Origin: Alkalibacillus salilacus
GTDB taxonomy: Bacteria; Bacillota; Bacilli; Bacillales; Alkalibacillaceae
DNA length: 64,000 nt
Direction of reading: 5' to 3'
NCBI RefSeq assembly: GCF_030812915.1
Contig: NZ_JAUSTQ010000004.1
Location: forward strand, 1-64,000
Below the pieces are notes generated by a model. That model saw only the letters and a list, made by a program, of their open reading frames with translations, was not told the origin of the DNA and searched no databases. Shown here one piece after another: positions 16,580-25,068 of this stretch. Position 1 is the stretch's first letter, and the number at the start of each line of letters is the position of its first letter. Both the position numbers and the translations under genes were made by a program.

Positions 16580-18064
16580 TTATTCGGACTTTGGTGCTGG
16601 AGAAATAAAGGCAAATATAGCAGCCAATATTGGTAAGATTAAGGATATTAATAAAATCTCAGAATAGCCACCAAGCCAATCATAAAATATACCGAATGGA
16701 AGCGGGCCTAACGCTGAACCAACAACCATTACAGACTGTGCTACACTACGAATACTTCCTAAATGTTGTTTACCAAAATAGTTCGGCCACACAATATTCA
16801 ATGAAATTCGCTCAAAACCATGAGCAATTCCCCAAATGACGCCATAAATAATAAAGGCGATATTCGTTTGTGTCTGCCATAACCATAGAATCGCCACGAT
16901 ATGAACCACAAATGTCATCGATAGCACAATATTAACTTTAAACTTGTCCACTAAATAGCCTGTCACAAATGTAATCGGAAAACCGACAATAGCCATTAGC
17001 GACAAAACAATGGCTGATAATTCAACCGATAATCCTTTCCCTTCAGAAATAGAGACAAGATGAAACGTAATGCCTGTGTTTGTCAGAGCTGGCACACTAA
17101 CACAGAATAAAATCATCCAAAAAGCACGTGTTTTCGCCGCTTCACGTAACGTCCAGCTTACTTCACGGTCTTCGGTTTCAGGTTGTGAACGTTCATTTTC
17201 CTCTGATGAATCATCTAATTGTTTCACCTTGAATTGACGGTGACGCATCACATAAAAGGCCGTAATTACGATGGCAGTAAACAGTAATATTCTCCAAAAT
17301 GCAGATGGTAACCAACCAATCCAATCAATAAAGGCTGTTTCAATGGTAGGAATTAAAGTAATTAATACCAATAATGCCACACCAATTAAAGCAAACGACG
17401 GTAACCGAGACGGATAACGACGTCCCCCTTTTGATTGTTCTCTCCCATCTATGACTTCGCCAATATCAGCTGGTTTATTACGAACAATCAGTAACACAGC
17501 TGGAATAAATATGAGAGCAATAGATCCACCCCAGATTAACCACACCGTTCGCCAATCAAACGTTTGAATTAAAAAGGTGTTAAGCGGTGGAATTAAAGCT
17601 GCCCCTGCGAAACCACCAATTGTCATCACACTCAATGCACGCCCACGCTTATGCATAAACCATTGTGGCACCAAGGTATTGGGTAATAAAGTCATCGATC
17701 CTTGTCCAAAAATCCTCAACATGAAGAAACCGAAGAACATCATAACTGGCCCTACAATCAGTGCATTCCAAACCGTTGCAAATGCTAATGACGAACCAAT
17801 GACTAACATCATTATTCTTTGACCATATAAGTCTGTTAATTTACCAATTGTAAACAACAGAAATCCCGCACACAGTGTCGCAGCTGAATAAAGCCCTGAA
17901 ACTAGTGAACGTGAATAATCAAAATCCTCTATGTAATATTCAATAAAAATTGAAATGGCATATGTTTGGCCTGGGCCTGAGAAAAATACGCCAAGTGCAG
18001 AAACGGCTACAATCAGCCATCCATAATAGAATGGTGTTTTAATAGGGGGTTGATTCTTCATCAT
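16580..18064 (-). CDS. MFS transporter, oxalate/formate antiporter-like
   Basis: About 494 residues with 12 hydrophobic segments and a charged central loop of some 60 residues (about 225-310, including SSEENERSQPETEDRE). FYYGWLIVAVSALGVFFSGPGQTYAISIFI at the N terminus fits the OFA/monocarboxylate branch of MFS. The substrate is unknown. ATG at 18064 follows AAGAAGG by six bases; the earlier ATG at 18091 has no ribosome site. Confidence 0.85.
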   Translation of the reverse strand: MMKNQPPIKTPFYYGWLIVAVSALGVFFSGPGQTYAISIFIEYYIEDFDYSRSLVSGLYSAATLCAGFLLFTIGKLTDLYGQRIMMLVIGSSLAFATVWNALIVGPVMMFFGFFMLRIFGQGSMTLLPNTLVPQWFMHKRGRALSVMTIGGFAGAALIPPLNTFLIQTFDWRTVWLIWGGSIALIFIPAVLLIVRNKPADIGEVIDGREQSKGGRRYPSRLPSFALIGVALLVLITLIPTIETAFIDWIGWLPSAFWRILLFTAIVITAFYVMRHRQFKVKQLDDSSEENERSQPETEDREVSWTLREAAKTRAFWMILFCVSVPALTNTGITFHLVSISEGKGLSVELSAIVLSLMAIVGFPITFVTGYLVDKFKVNIVLSMTFVVHIVAILWLWQTQTNIAFIIYGVIWGIAHGFERISLNIVWPNYFGKQHLGSIRSVAQSVMVVGSALGPLPFGIFYDWLGGYSEILLISLILPILAAIFAFISPAPKSE

Positions 18065-18163
18065 GCTAAACCTTCTTTCAATAGTAATCATTCGTAACCC
18101 TAATTAGTTTAACATAGCTGCTTTATTTATGAACCATCTATTAGAATGATAGATTAACAAAAA

Positions 18164-18197
18164 ATACGCCGCATTTTGATTAAGCTTTGCGGCGTAT
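18164..18197 (-). terminator. Terminator after the YppG-like gene
   Basis: Stem ATACGCCGCA / TGCGGCGTAT with a 14-nt loop, followed on the minus strand by six T. Confidence 0.8.
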
Positions 18198-18202
18198 ATG
18201 AC

Positions 18203-18490
18203 TTATTCATTTGGGCGAACAAATGTAGATAAAGTTTTAACGATAGGTGTTACTTGTTGACTCAAATGAACCACTTGCCCTAATGTTTTTAATACTTTAT
18301 CAAGATCTAATTCCCCGTCTTCTTTTTGGAAATAATGCCACAACCATTCCATCTGATTCGTACTCACCATTGAGTCATTCGGTAAATATGGCGCTTCCAT
18401 TTGTGTATGGTATCCCCATTCAGCATAAACAGTCGGATCGTAATAATATACGACTGGACTCTGCCATCCGTTATATACATTGGGAGACAT
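18203..18490 (-). CDS. YppG-like small protein
   Basis: About 95 residues: a Tyr/Pro/Trp-rich N-terminal half (PVVYYYDPTVYAEWGYH) and a C-terminal segment ELDLDKVLKTLGQVVHLSQQ typical of the YppG family of Bacillus. The function is unknown; some members are linked to spore coats. ATG at 18490 follows AAAGGTGGT. An upstream ATG at 18508 would include the ribosome site. Confidence 0.65.
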   Translation of the reverse strand: MSPNVYNGWQSPVVYYYDPTVYAEWGYHTQMEAPYLPNDSMVSTNQMEWLWHYFQKEDGELDLDKVLKTLGQVVHLSQQVTPIVKTLSTFVRPNE

Positions 18491-18558
18491 CGACCTACCA
18501 CCTTTCACCTAAGAAGCCTTGATACTCACATTATATGAATGACACAAGTAGGTGTGCG

Positions 18559-19038
18559 TCACGAATCCTCATGCATATGTGTTTCAGCAGAACGACCAAG
18601 TTTCTTCATAAGCGTAATCGCTTCTCGTTTTTCCTCTTCTGTCAATCCATCCATAAACTGTTCGATTGCTTGCCAATGTTTTGGAAAAATTTCGTTCAGC
18701 AAGTCACGGCCAGCTTCAGTAATTTCCGCATAAGTCACACGGCGATCATTCGGTGAAGGCACTCGAGTTAGCCAGCCTTTTGCTTCTAAGTTATTAACGA
18801 CATATGTAATACTCCCGCTCGTTAGAAGGATCCGTTCGCCGATCTTTTGTAAAGGTTGACGTCCTCGGTGATAAAGTAATTCTAATAAAGCAAATTCGCT
18901 AGGGTTCAAGCCGTAACGTGTCATATCATGTTGTGCCAAATGGTTTAGCGTTCCCGATGCTTTTGATAACACGACAAACAATTTTAGCGACGGGTCTTCT
19001 TTGCGGATTCTATATTCTTCTTCGTTCATCCTCATCAT
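18559..19038 (-). CDS. MarR family transcriptional regulator
   Basis: About 159 residues with a winged helix: LNPSEFALLELLYHRGRQPLQKIGERILLTSGSITYVVNNLEAKGWLTR, then the wing DRRVTYAEITEAGRDLL. MarR proteins usually repress nearby genes in response to small phenolic or oxidising ligands. It is divergent from the methyltransferase at 19133, the most likely linked gene. Several in-frame ATG codons make the start uncertain (19038, 19035 or 19029). Confidence 0.9.
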   Translation of the reverse strand: MMRMNEEEYRIRKEDPSLKLFVVLSKASGTLNHLAQHDMTRYGLNPSEFALLELLYHRGRQPLQKIGERILLTSGSITYVVNNLEAKGWLTRVPSPNDRRVTYAEITEAGRDLLNEIFPKHWQAIEQFMDGLTEEEKREAITLMKKLGRSAETHMHEDS

Positions 19039-19132
19039 CCTTTATCTATGTTACATTAATTATAGATTTTTCCTGCGCACCCGTCAAAACCATTTGGCAA
19101 TTATTTGAACTAATAAACAAGGAGGAACAATC

Positions 19133-19747
19133 ATGATTGAAGATACAGGTGAACGCGTCATTCCTAAAATGATGGATCCTTTAAACCCGCTACTGTTAGA
19201 ACATATCGCACGCTACCAATTTGCTTTGCCCTATTTAAGCGGTCGGGTCCTTGATTTATCGTGTGGGGCTGGTTATGGTAGTCACATGATTGCTAAAAGA
19301 CGCAAAAAACAAGTCGACGAAGTAGTCGGTGTGGATCTTGACCCCGAGATCATCCAGTACGCAAAGGGGGAATATTATCACCCGAAAACACAATTTGTGG
19401 TTGAGAATGCGATAGATGAAACGTTAGTTGATCGATACGGTACTTTTGATGCGATTGTTAGCTTTGAAACCATTGAACACATTACCGAAGAACAAGCCTT
19501 ATTAGATAATTACAAACGATTACTAAAGCCTGGTGGCACATTAATCGTGTCTACGCCATTCGGCCAAGGACGTGGCATGCCATCCGGGTCACCGTTTCAT
19601 GTCCATCAATTAACGATTACAGAATTCCAAGAATTATTTTCCGATTATGCCCAAGTCGAATTTTACTTCCAAAACGGGGTCCTAATTGAACCGGGACGTG
19701 AAGGTGTGCACTATCCACTAGGGATTGCTGTTGCTCAATCGACATAA
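19133..19747 (+). CDS. Class I SAM-dependent methyltransferase
   Basis: 204 residues with Rossmann-fold motif I (VLDLSCGAGYGSHM, about 39-52), motif II acidic residue (VVGVDLDPE) and motif IV/post (FDAIVSFETIEHI). The substrate is unknown. A strong AAGGAGG ribosome site lies 8 bases upstream. It shares the intergenic region with the divergent MarR gene. Confidence 0.88.
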   Translation: MIEDTGERVIPKMMDPLNPLLLEHIARYQFALPYLSGRVLDLSCGAGYGSHMIAKRRKKQVDEVVGVDLDPEIIQYAKGEYYHPKTQFVVENAIDETLVDRYGTFDAIVSFETIEHITEEQALLDNYKRLLKPGGTLIVSTPFGQGRGMPSGSPFHVHQLTITEFQELFSDYAQVEFYFQNGVLIEPGREGVHYPLGIAVAQST

Positions 19748-19771
19748 TAAGACAAAAGTTCTAAAAACGGA

Positions 19772-19800
19772 TTTACTTTCCATGACTTTATTATTATACT
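19772..19800 (+). promoter_or_regulatory. Sigma-A promoter of hemAT, flanked by an inverted repeat
   Basis: -35 TTTACT (19772-19777), 17-bp spacer, -10 TATACT (19795-19800). CTAAAAACGG (19761-19770) and CCGTTTTAG (19815-19823) form a near-perfect inverted repeat around it, which could be an operator. Confidence 0.6.
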
Positions 19801-19834
19801 TAAAACAATAATAACCGTTTTAGGAGTGTCAATT

Positions 19835-21136
19835 ATGTTTAAACGTCAGAAGCAATCAGCACCCGTTTTAAATCCAGAAATCTACTTAGAAGAAGTCAAA
19901 ATGGATACTCATCAACAGGAAGACTTAAAGAAACAATTAAAAATGGTCAACCTCACATCATATGACCTTGCAACCCTAAAGTCGCTCAAACCACTGGTAT
20001 CAGAGCATATTGAATCTATTGTTGCACAATTCTATTCTAATATTGAGCATGAATCTTCGTTGATGCAAATCATTGAAACTAATAGTTCCGTTGAACGATT
20101 GAAACAAACATTAACACGTCATATTCAAGAAATGTTCAATGGGGTAATTGATCAGTCATTCGTTGAACAACGAAAATACATCGCCTATGCACACGTAAAA
20201 ATCGGCTTGATGCCTAAATGGTACTTATGTGCCTTCCAAGACTTACTTAATTCTTTCCATGAAATTTATTTTGATCACTTTGACCATGTTGATGATATAC
20301 GAATGGCCCTTTCTGCAACATCTAAAATCTTAAACATAGAACAGCAACTCGTCTTAGAAACATTTGAACAAGAAAATAACCGTGAACGTCAGGAACATAA
20401 TAACCGTCAACAAGCTCTGATCGAAGAAATTGAGCGCATGTCTGATGAGCTCGTCGCTGTTTCTAATCAAACAGACGAAGCAACCAAACAATTACTAGAG
20501 CATTCGAATGAAATCCATTCATTCTCTCAAACAACAGTTGAAACAGCTTCAACCGTTGAAGATCAATCTTCAACAGGTAAAGCTGATTTAGAACAACAGC
20601 TAGTCCAGATTGATTACATAGAAGGTCAAATGAATTCCATCTATCAAGATATGGCAGAGCTCGAACAAGCATCGTCTAAAATCAACGAAATGCTTAACTT
20701 TATTACCGATGTATCAGAACAAACGAATCTATTGTCTTTAAACGCTTCCATCGAAGCCGCCCGTGCTGGAGAGCTCGGTAAAGGGTTCGCAGTTGTGGCA
20801 GAAGAAGTGAAGAAATTATCCGAACAGACACGTGGTTCAATCGATCATATTACGGAATTAATCGAAACAACGAATAATCAAATCAATCGTGTGTCAGAAA
20901 GCGTCTCTGAAACGACTAATCATATCCAGAAAAATAGCGAAAGTATGAAACGTATGGATGCTTTCTTCGATGGCATTCTATCGAATACACATGAGAGTAA
21001 AGCACTTAATGATGAAATGGGTAACAAATTAGCGCATATTAACGAGATTATTCAGCAACTAAGCGAATCTTATAGTGAAGTCAATGAATCAGCTGAGCAA
21101 CTCGCGCAATTAGCTAAAGAACATCATCAAGCATAA
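19835..21136 (+). CDS. hemAT: HemAT-like heme-globin oxygen chemoreceptor
   Basis: 433 residues without membrane segments. Residues about 20-180 form a globin domain; the proximal heme histidine is probably in [16 protein letters not shown]. Residues about 190-433 form a methyl-accepting signalling domain with the conserved hairpin tip [19 protein letters not shown]. It senses oxygen and signals to the CheA kinase. ATG at 19835 has AGGAGTG six bases upstream, so the upstream GTG at 19826 is rejected. Confidence 0.93.
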   Translation: MFKRQKQSAPVLNPEIYLEEVKMDTHQQEDLKKQLKMVNLTSYDLATLKSLKPLVSEHIESIVAQFYSNIEHESSLMQIIETNSSVERLKQTLTRHIQEMFNGVIDQSFVEQRKYIAYAHVKIGLMPKWYLCAFQDLLNSFHEIYFDHFDHVDDIRMALSATSKILNIEQQLVLETFEQENNRERQEHNNRQQALIEEIERMSDELVAVSNQTDEATKQLLEHSNEIHSFSQTTVETASTVEDQSSTGKADLEQQLVQIDYIEGQMNSIYQDMAELEQASSKINEMLNFITDVSEQTNLLSLNASIEAARAGELGKGFAVVAEEVKKLSEQTRGSIDHITELIETTNNQINRVSESVSETTNHIQKNSESMKRMDAFFDGILSNTHESKALNDEMGNKLAHINEIIQQLSESYSEVNESAEQLAQLAKEHHQA

Positions 21137-21139
21137 AAA

Positions 21140-21168
21140 AATGCCAGCACTGCAGCTGGCATTTTTCA
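21140..21168. terminator. Bidirectional terminator after hemAT
   Basis: Stem AATGCCAGC / GCTGGCATT with a 6-nt loop, T-rich on one side and A-rich on the other, between convergent genes. Confidence 0.85.
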
Positions 21169-21180
21169 TTTCTTTAATTT

Positions 21181-21519
21181 CTACTTTTCATATAGCCGTC
21201 GTTCAAATCGCAACCAGCTATATAATCGGTATAGCGGATAAAGCAACACTAAGACGTAAGCAATCGTTGGTACTTCAATAACAAAGATAAATAACACATA
21301 CAACACTAAGAAGATTGCCGTCATGATGTTCGCATAACGCCCATTAAATGGTGTCGCATCAAAAAACATTGAGGCTGATTCTTTCTTCTTCTCTACGCGC
21401 TTCTGGAAGCAGTCTTCATGGAACGGTCTGACAAGCATTTTAATGTTAGCCGTTCTTAAATTTTCTCGTTCGGTAATTGGTTTATTGCACCAATAACAGG
21501 TGATTGGTTTATTTCCCAT
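21181..21519 (-). CDS. Small zinc-ribbon membrane protein, function unknown
   Basis: About 112 residues. The N terminus has CYWCNKPI and a later HEDC, a LIM/zinc-ribbon-like set of metal ligands. Two hydrophobic helices follow (about 65-100), then a basic tail. No family is recognised. ATG at 21519 is chosen because GAGGGGAAG precedes it. Confidence 0.7.
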   Translation of the reverse strand: MGNKPITCYWCNKPITERENLRTANIKMLVRPFHEDCFQKRVEKKKESASMFFDATPFNGRYANIMTAIFLVLYVLFIFVIEVPTIAYVLVLLYPLYRLYSWLRFERRLYEK

Positions 21520-21617
21520 CGCTCTTCCCCTCATTCTATAGGCAAATCAATTGAATTTTCTCTTAATATCTAAAACAATTATAATCATAACTTATTTTGC
21601 AAAGGGTGTCATGTATC

Positions 21618-22613
21618 ATGTTAAAACTAAGTGTACTCGATCAATCACCATTATTACATAATCACACGCCACAAGAAGCCTTACAGCAAACCTTAACCTT
21701 AGCACAACACGCTGATGAGTTAGGTTATACACGTTTTTGGATGAGTGAACACCATAGCACGACGAGCTTAGCCGGCTCAGCACCTGAGATCCTCGTCCCT
21801 ACTATTGCTGCGCATACAAAACAAATCCGTGTCGGCACAGGTGGCGTTTTGCTTCCACATTACAGCCCATTCAAAGTTGCTGAACAATTTCGTGTCCTAG
21901 AAGCCATGTATCCCAATCGAATTGACTTAGGGATTGGGCGAGCACCAGGCGGACAACCTGGCGTCAATTACGCGCTCAATCGGGGGCAATACCCCGATAC
22001 TAAAAATTATCCAACTGATGCTGGTCATTTAATCGATTATTTATTGGGTCATGATCCACAGGGATATCAAGTAAAAGCGACACCCATGAGTCCAACGACA
22101 CCGCCTGTATGGATGCTTGGTTCAAGTGGTTCCAGCGCTCAAGTCGCGGGCGAACTCGGTGCATCTTATAATTTCGCCCAATTTATTAACCCTGAAGATG
22201 GCCGCGAAGCTGTCGAGCGTTATTATGACCATTTCATTCCGTCACCACTTCAGGAAGAACCATACGCAAGTATTGCCGTGTTCGTCGTCGTTGGTGATAC
22301 AGATGAAGAAGCTGAATACTATGCTTCGAGTTTGGATACTGCCTTACTAATGGCTGATCAAGGTCAACGACGCGATCATTTTCCAAACCCTGAAGAAGCC
22401 AGTCAAATGACGTTTAATCATTTCGAACAAAAACGAATTGTCGAAAATCGTAGCAGGATGATTGTCGGAAATGTCGAAAGTGTTAAACAACAGCTAATCG
22501 ACTTAGCGACCCATTACCAAGTTAATGAAGTCATGGTTAATTCCATTGTCGCACCATTCGAACAGCGACTAGCAGCCTATGAAAAGCTCGCACAAGCTTT
22601 TCACTTATCATAA
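21618..22613 (+). CDS. LLM-class flavin-dependent oxidoreductase
   Basis: 331 residues, bacterial-luciferase-like fold. Characteristic segments are LSVLDQSPL at the N terminus, RFWMSEHHSTTSLAGSAPEILV, RVGTGGVLLPHYSPFKVAEQF and RIDLGIGRAPGG. Such enzymes use reduced FMN; the substrate is unknown. AAAGGGTG precedes ATG 21618; the TTG at 21597 overlaps that site. A VOC-domain gene follows 15 bp later. Confidence 0.88.
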   Translation: MLKLSVLDQSPLLHNHTPQEALQQTLTLAQHADELGYTRFWMSEHHSTTSLAGSAPEILVPTIAAHTKQIRVGTGGVLLPHYSPFKVAEQFRVLEAMYPNRIDLGIGRAPGGQPGVNYALNRGQYPDTKNYPTDAGHLIDYLLGHDPQGYQVKATPMSPTTPPVWMLGSSGSSAQVAGELGASYNFAQFINPEDGREAVERYYDHFIPSPLQEEPYASIAVFVVVGDTDEEAEYYASSLDTALLMADQGQRRDHFPNPEEASQMTFNHFEQKRIVENRSRMIVGNVESVKQQLIDLATHYQVNEVMVNSIVAPFEQRLAAYEKLAQAFHLS

Positions 22614-22628
22614 AATGGAGGGATTTAC

Positions 22629-23294
22629 GTGACAGCTTTTGACCATCTTGTCATACACTCTTTCAATCCGAAGCAACATGAAGAACTGTTCTCGCAAGTT
22701 CATCAATTTCAAGGAACAGCTGGCGGAAGACACGATGCTTGGGGAACCCATAATCATTTAGCTTTTATGCAAAATAATTGTTATATCGAATGGCTTGGAG
22801 TGGATGATGAAGCGGTTGCCAGATCATCAGATAATCCACTGATTCAATCAACCATTCAAACGTATGACCAAAAGCATGAGGGCCCGTTTCAATTCGCTTT
22901 ACGAGTCAATCATTTAGATGACATCATGAATCGTTTAACACAAGAGCAAGTTTCATTTGCAGGACCTTTTCCTGGACAACGAACCAAACCAGACGGATCC
23001 GAATTGGCTTGGCGCATGTTATTTCCAATGGATGAGTCACTTAATAGACCGCTCCCCTTCTTAATAGAATGGGACGGTGACATCAATCGACCAGGCGATT
23101 CCAGCTTGATTAACCAGGGATCGTTCTCAAACATTCAAATCGGCGTCAATGACCCCGACCGTTTTTTAGATACTCTATCAATCATTGATCCTAGTTGCCT
23201 GAAAGACGACCATATCATACTAGATAATGGTCAAATTTCGGTCGAAACAGGTGATCATTTGGTAGCCCAGTTTGAACATATTACATTTAAATAA
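22629..23294 (+). CDS. VOC/glyoxalase-like domain protein
   Basis: 221 residues, GTG start with ATGGAGGG upstream. It begins FDHLVIHSFNPKQHEELF and contains GGRHDAWGTHNHLAFMQNNCYIEWLG, a pattern of the glyoxalase-like (VOC) superfamily with potential metal ligands (His, Glu). No specific reaction can be assigned. It is probably cotranscribed with the flavin oxidoreductase before it and the deacetylase after it. Confidence 0.75.
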   Translation: MTAFDHLVIHSFNPKQHEELFSQVHQFQGTAGGRHDAWGTHNHLAFMQNNCYIEWLGVDDEAVARSSDNPLIQSTIQTYDQKHEGPFQFALRVNHLDDIMNRLTQEQVSFAGPFPGQRTKPDGSELAWRMLFPMDESLNRPLPFLIEWDGDINRPGDSSLINQGSFSNIQIGVNDPDRFLDTLSIIDPSCLKDDHIILDNGQISVETGDHLVAQFEHITFK

Positions 23295-23304
23295 AGGACA
23301 ACTT

Positions 23305-24132
23305 ATGAAACAGATTATACTATTAATAGGGGTATGTTTTCTGGTGAGTGCTTGCTCTGATACGCTACCAGCTGACATGCATACGGAGATAAAATCATCC
23401 ACTCATCAAAAAGCACCCATACAGGCACAAGATGATTCTATAACCATCAATCACTATGACCGCTCCCCTTCTGAATGGGGTGAGTTTGTTAGTGGCGTTA
23501 AAACTCAACTCGATACCAACCAAAAACAGATAGCTTTAACATTTGATGCTTGTGGTGGCGCGCATGGTAGTGGATATGACCAGGCAATCATAGACTATCT
23601 AATAGAACAAGAGATTCCGGCGACGTTGTTTATGAATAAACGCTGGATTGAAGAGAATCCTGATACCTTTCAACAACTAGCCAACAACCCATTATTCCAA
23701 ATCGAAAATCACGGCACTCATCATAAGCCTCTCTCAGTAACAGGAAAAGAGGCTTATGGAATTAACGGTACGAAAGATGCCCAAGCAGCATATGACGAAG
23801 TGATGGTCAACCAAGATCATATCTCCTCCATAACTGGAGAAGCACCGTCATATTTTCGTTCCGGAACAGCTCATTACGACGATGTCGCCGTTGATCTTGT
23901 AGAAGCTCTCGGACTAGAAGTGGTCAATTACGACATTCTGGGGGACGCTGGTGGAACTCACTCTAGCGATGAAGTTGAGGAATCCCTTTTACAAGCCAGG
24001 GCAGGTTCGATCGCATTATTGCACATGAATCAGCCCTCTAGCGGGACTAGTGGCGGTGTTCAAGCAGCCATTCCACAATTACAGAATGACGGATTTGAAT
24101 TCATTAAATTGGATCAGGCAGACCTTAAATAA
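23305..24132 (+). CDS. Lipoprotein polysaccharide deacetylase (NodB domain)
   Basis: 275 residues. The signal peptide ends in lipobox VSAC (Cys about 18), so the enzyme should be tethered outside the membrane. The NodB domain shows motif 1 ALTFDACGGAHGSGYD (where TFDD is usual, the second Asp being replaced by Ala-Cys), motif 2 HGTHHKPL and motif 3 FRSGTAHYD. It probably removes acetyl groups from a cell-wall or surface polymer. ATG 23305 follows AAAGGAC. It starts 10 bp after the VOC gene. Confidence 0.85.
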   Translation: MKQIILLIGVCFLVSACSDTLPADMHTEIKSSTHQKAPIQAQDDSITINHYDRSPSEWGEFVSGVKTQLDTNQKQIALTFDACGGAHGSGYDQAIIDYLIEQEIPATLFMNKRWIEENPDTFQQLANNPLFQIENHGTHHKPLSVTGKEAYGINGTKDAQAAYDEVMVNQDHISSITGEAPSYFRSGTAHYDDVAVDLVEALGLEVVNYDILGDAGGTHSSDEVEESLLQARAGSIALLHMNQPSSGTSGGVQAAIPQLQNDGFEFIKLDQADLK

Positions 24133-24142
24133 TCCTTCTCGC

Positions 24143-24176
24143 AAAAACGACTCACTAATTGGGTCGTTTTTTTTTG
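24143..24176 (+). terminator. Terminator after the deacetylase gene
   Basis: Stem AAAACGAC / GTCGTTTT with a short extension and a run of nine T. Confidence 0.75.
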
Positions 24177-24264
24177 ATTTTTCTGTATCTATTTGTTAAA
24201 GTGAGTATATAATAAAACATAGTAAGTTTATCAGAATTATAAACTATTAAAGGAGCGATGTTTT

Positions 24265-24918
24265 ATGAGCGAAGAGCAACAGTATCAAATGCCACGTATT
24301 GGCGATGATGCCCCTTATTTTGAAGTGCAAACAACACAAGGTCCCATTAAATCAACTGATTACAAAGGAAAATGGCTTGTGCTATTCTCACATCCAGCGG
24401 ATTTCACTCCTGTCTGCACAACAGAGTTTGTCGCATTCCAAGAAATCTTACCTGAACTTAAAGAATTAAACACAGAGCTACTTGGTCTTAGTATCGACAG
24501 TAATCAATCTCATCTTGCGTGGGTTCGTAATATTGAAGAAAATTTCAATGTTAAAATCGAATTCCCTGTGATTGCTGACTTAAGTAAAGATGTGGCTAAA
24601 AAATACGGTATGATCCACCCGAATGACAGTGGTACTGAAGCAAACCGTGCCGTATTCGTCATTGATGATCAACAGAAGATTAAATCAATCATTTATTACC
24701 CGTTAACTACAGGGCGTAATATGGCTGAGATTGTCCGTTTAGTTAAAGCCCTACAAACAACAGCTAAGCACCAAGTTTCAACACCAGCAAACTGGACGCC
24801 AGGTGATCAAGTCCTCGTTCCACCACCTGGGACTCAACAAGATGCAGATGCACGTGTGAATGATGACAGTGTAGAAGTTGTTGACTGGTATTTAGCGAAG
24901 AAAGATTTAAATGAATAA
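24265..24918 (+). CDS. Peroxiredoxin, Prx6/1-Cys type
   Basis: 217 residues. The peroxidatic cysteine is in SHPADFTPVCTTEF (about residue 51). The C-terminal extension (STPANWTPGDQVLVPPPG...DWYLAKKDL) is typical of the Prx6-like subfamily. No second cysteine is present, so recycling needs an external thiol. It reduces peroxides in the cytoplasm. It is a single-gene unit between two terminators. Confidence 0.92.
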   Translation: MSEEQQYQMPRIGDDAPYFEVQTTQGPIKSTDYKGKWLVLFSHPADFTPVCTTEFVAFQEILPELKELNTELLGLSIDSNQSHLAWVRNIEENFNVKIEFPVIADLSKDVAKKYGMIHPNDSGTEANRAVFVIDDQQKIKSIIYYPLTTGRNMAEIVRLVKALQTTAKHQVSTPANWTPGDQVLVPPPGTQQDADARVNDDSVEVVDWYLAKKDLNE

Positions 24919-24928
24919 TGCCTAATTG

Positions 24929-24960
24929 AATCGCGCAACTTGGATGTTGCGCGATTTTTT
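24929..24960 (+). terminator. Terminator after the peroxiredoxin gene
   Basis: Perfect 11-bp stem AATCGCGCAAC / GTTGCGCGATT with a T run. Confidence 0.9.
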
Positions 24961-24990
24961 GTTGAATTTATTTCAAGTTTCGAAATTTTC

Positions 24991-25019
24991 TTCACTCGAA
25001 CTAATGAGTATGCTATACT
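24991..25019 (+). promoter_or_regulatory. Sigma-A promoter of the oligoendopeptidase gene
   Basis: -35 TTCACT (24991-24996), 17-bp spacer, -10 TATACT (25014-25019), 50 bp before the start codon. Confidence 0.6.
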
Positions 25020-25068
25020 GTCGTTGTATTATTAAGAAAATTATGAAACTAAACAGGAGGTTCGTTGC

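Noticed and set aside
16365-16667. Two plus-strand ORFs after degV
   Set aside because: They begin in element copy 2 and continue antisense to the MFS gene end. No ribosome site or family resemblance.
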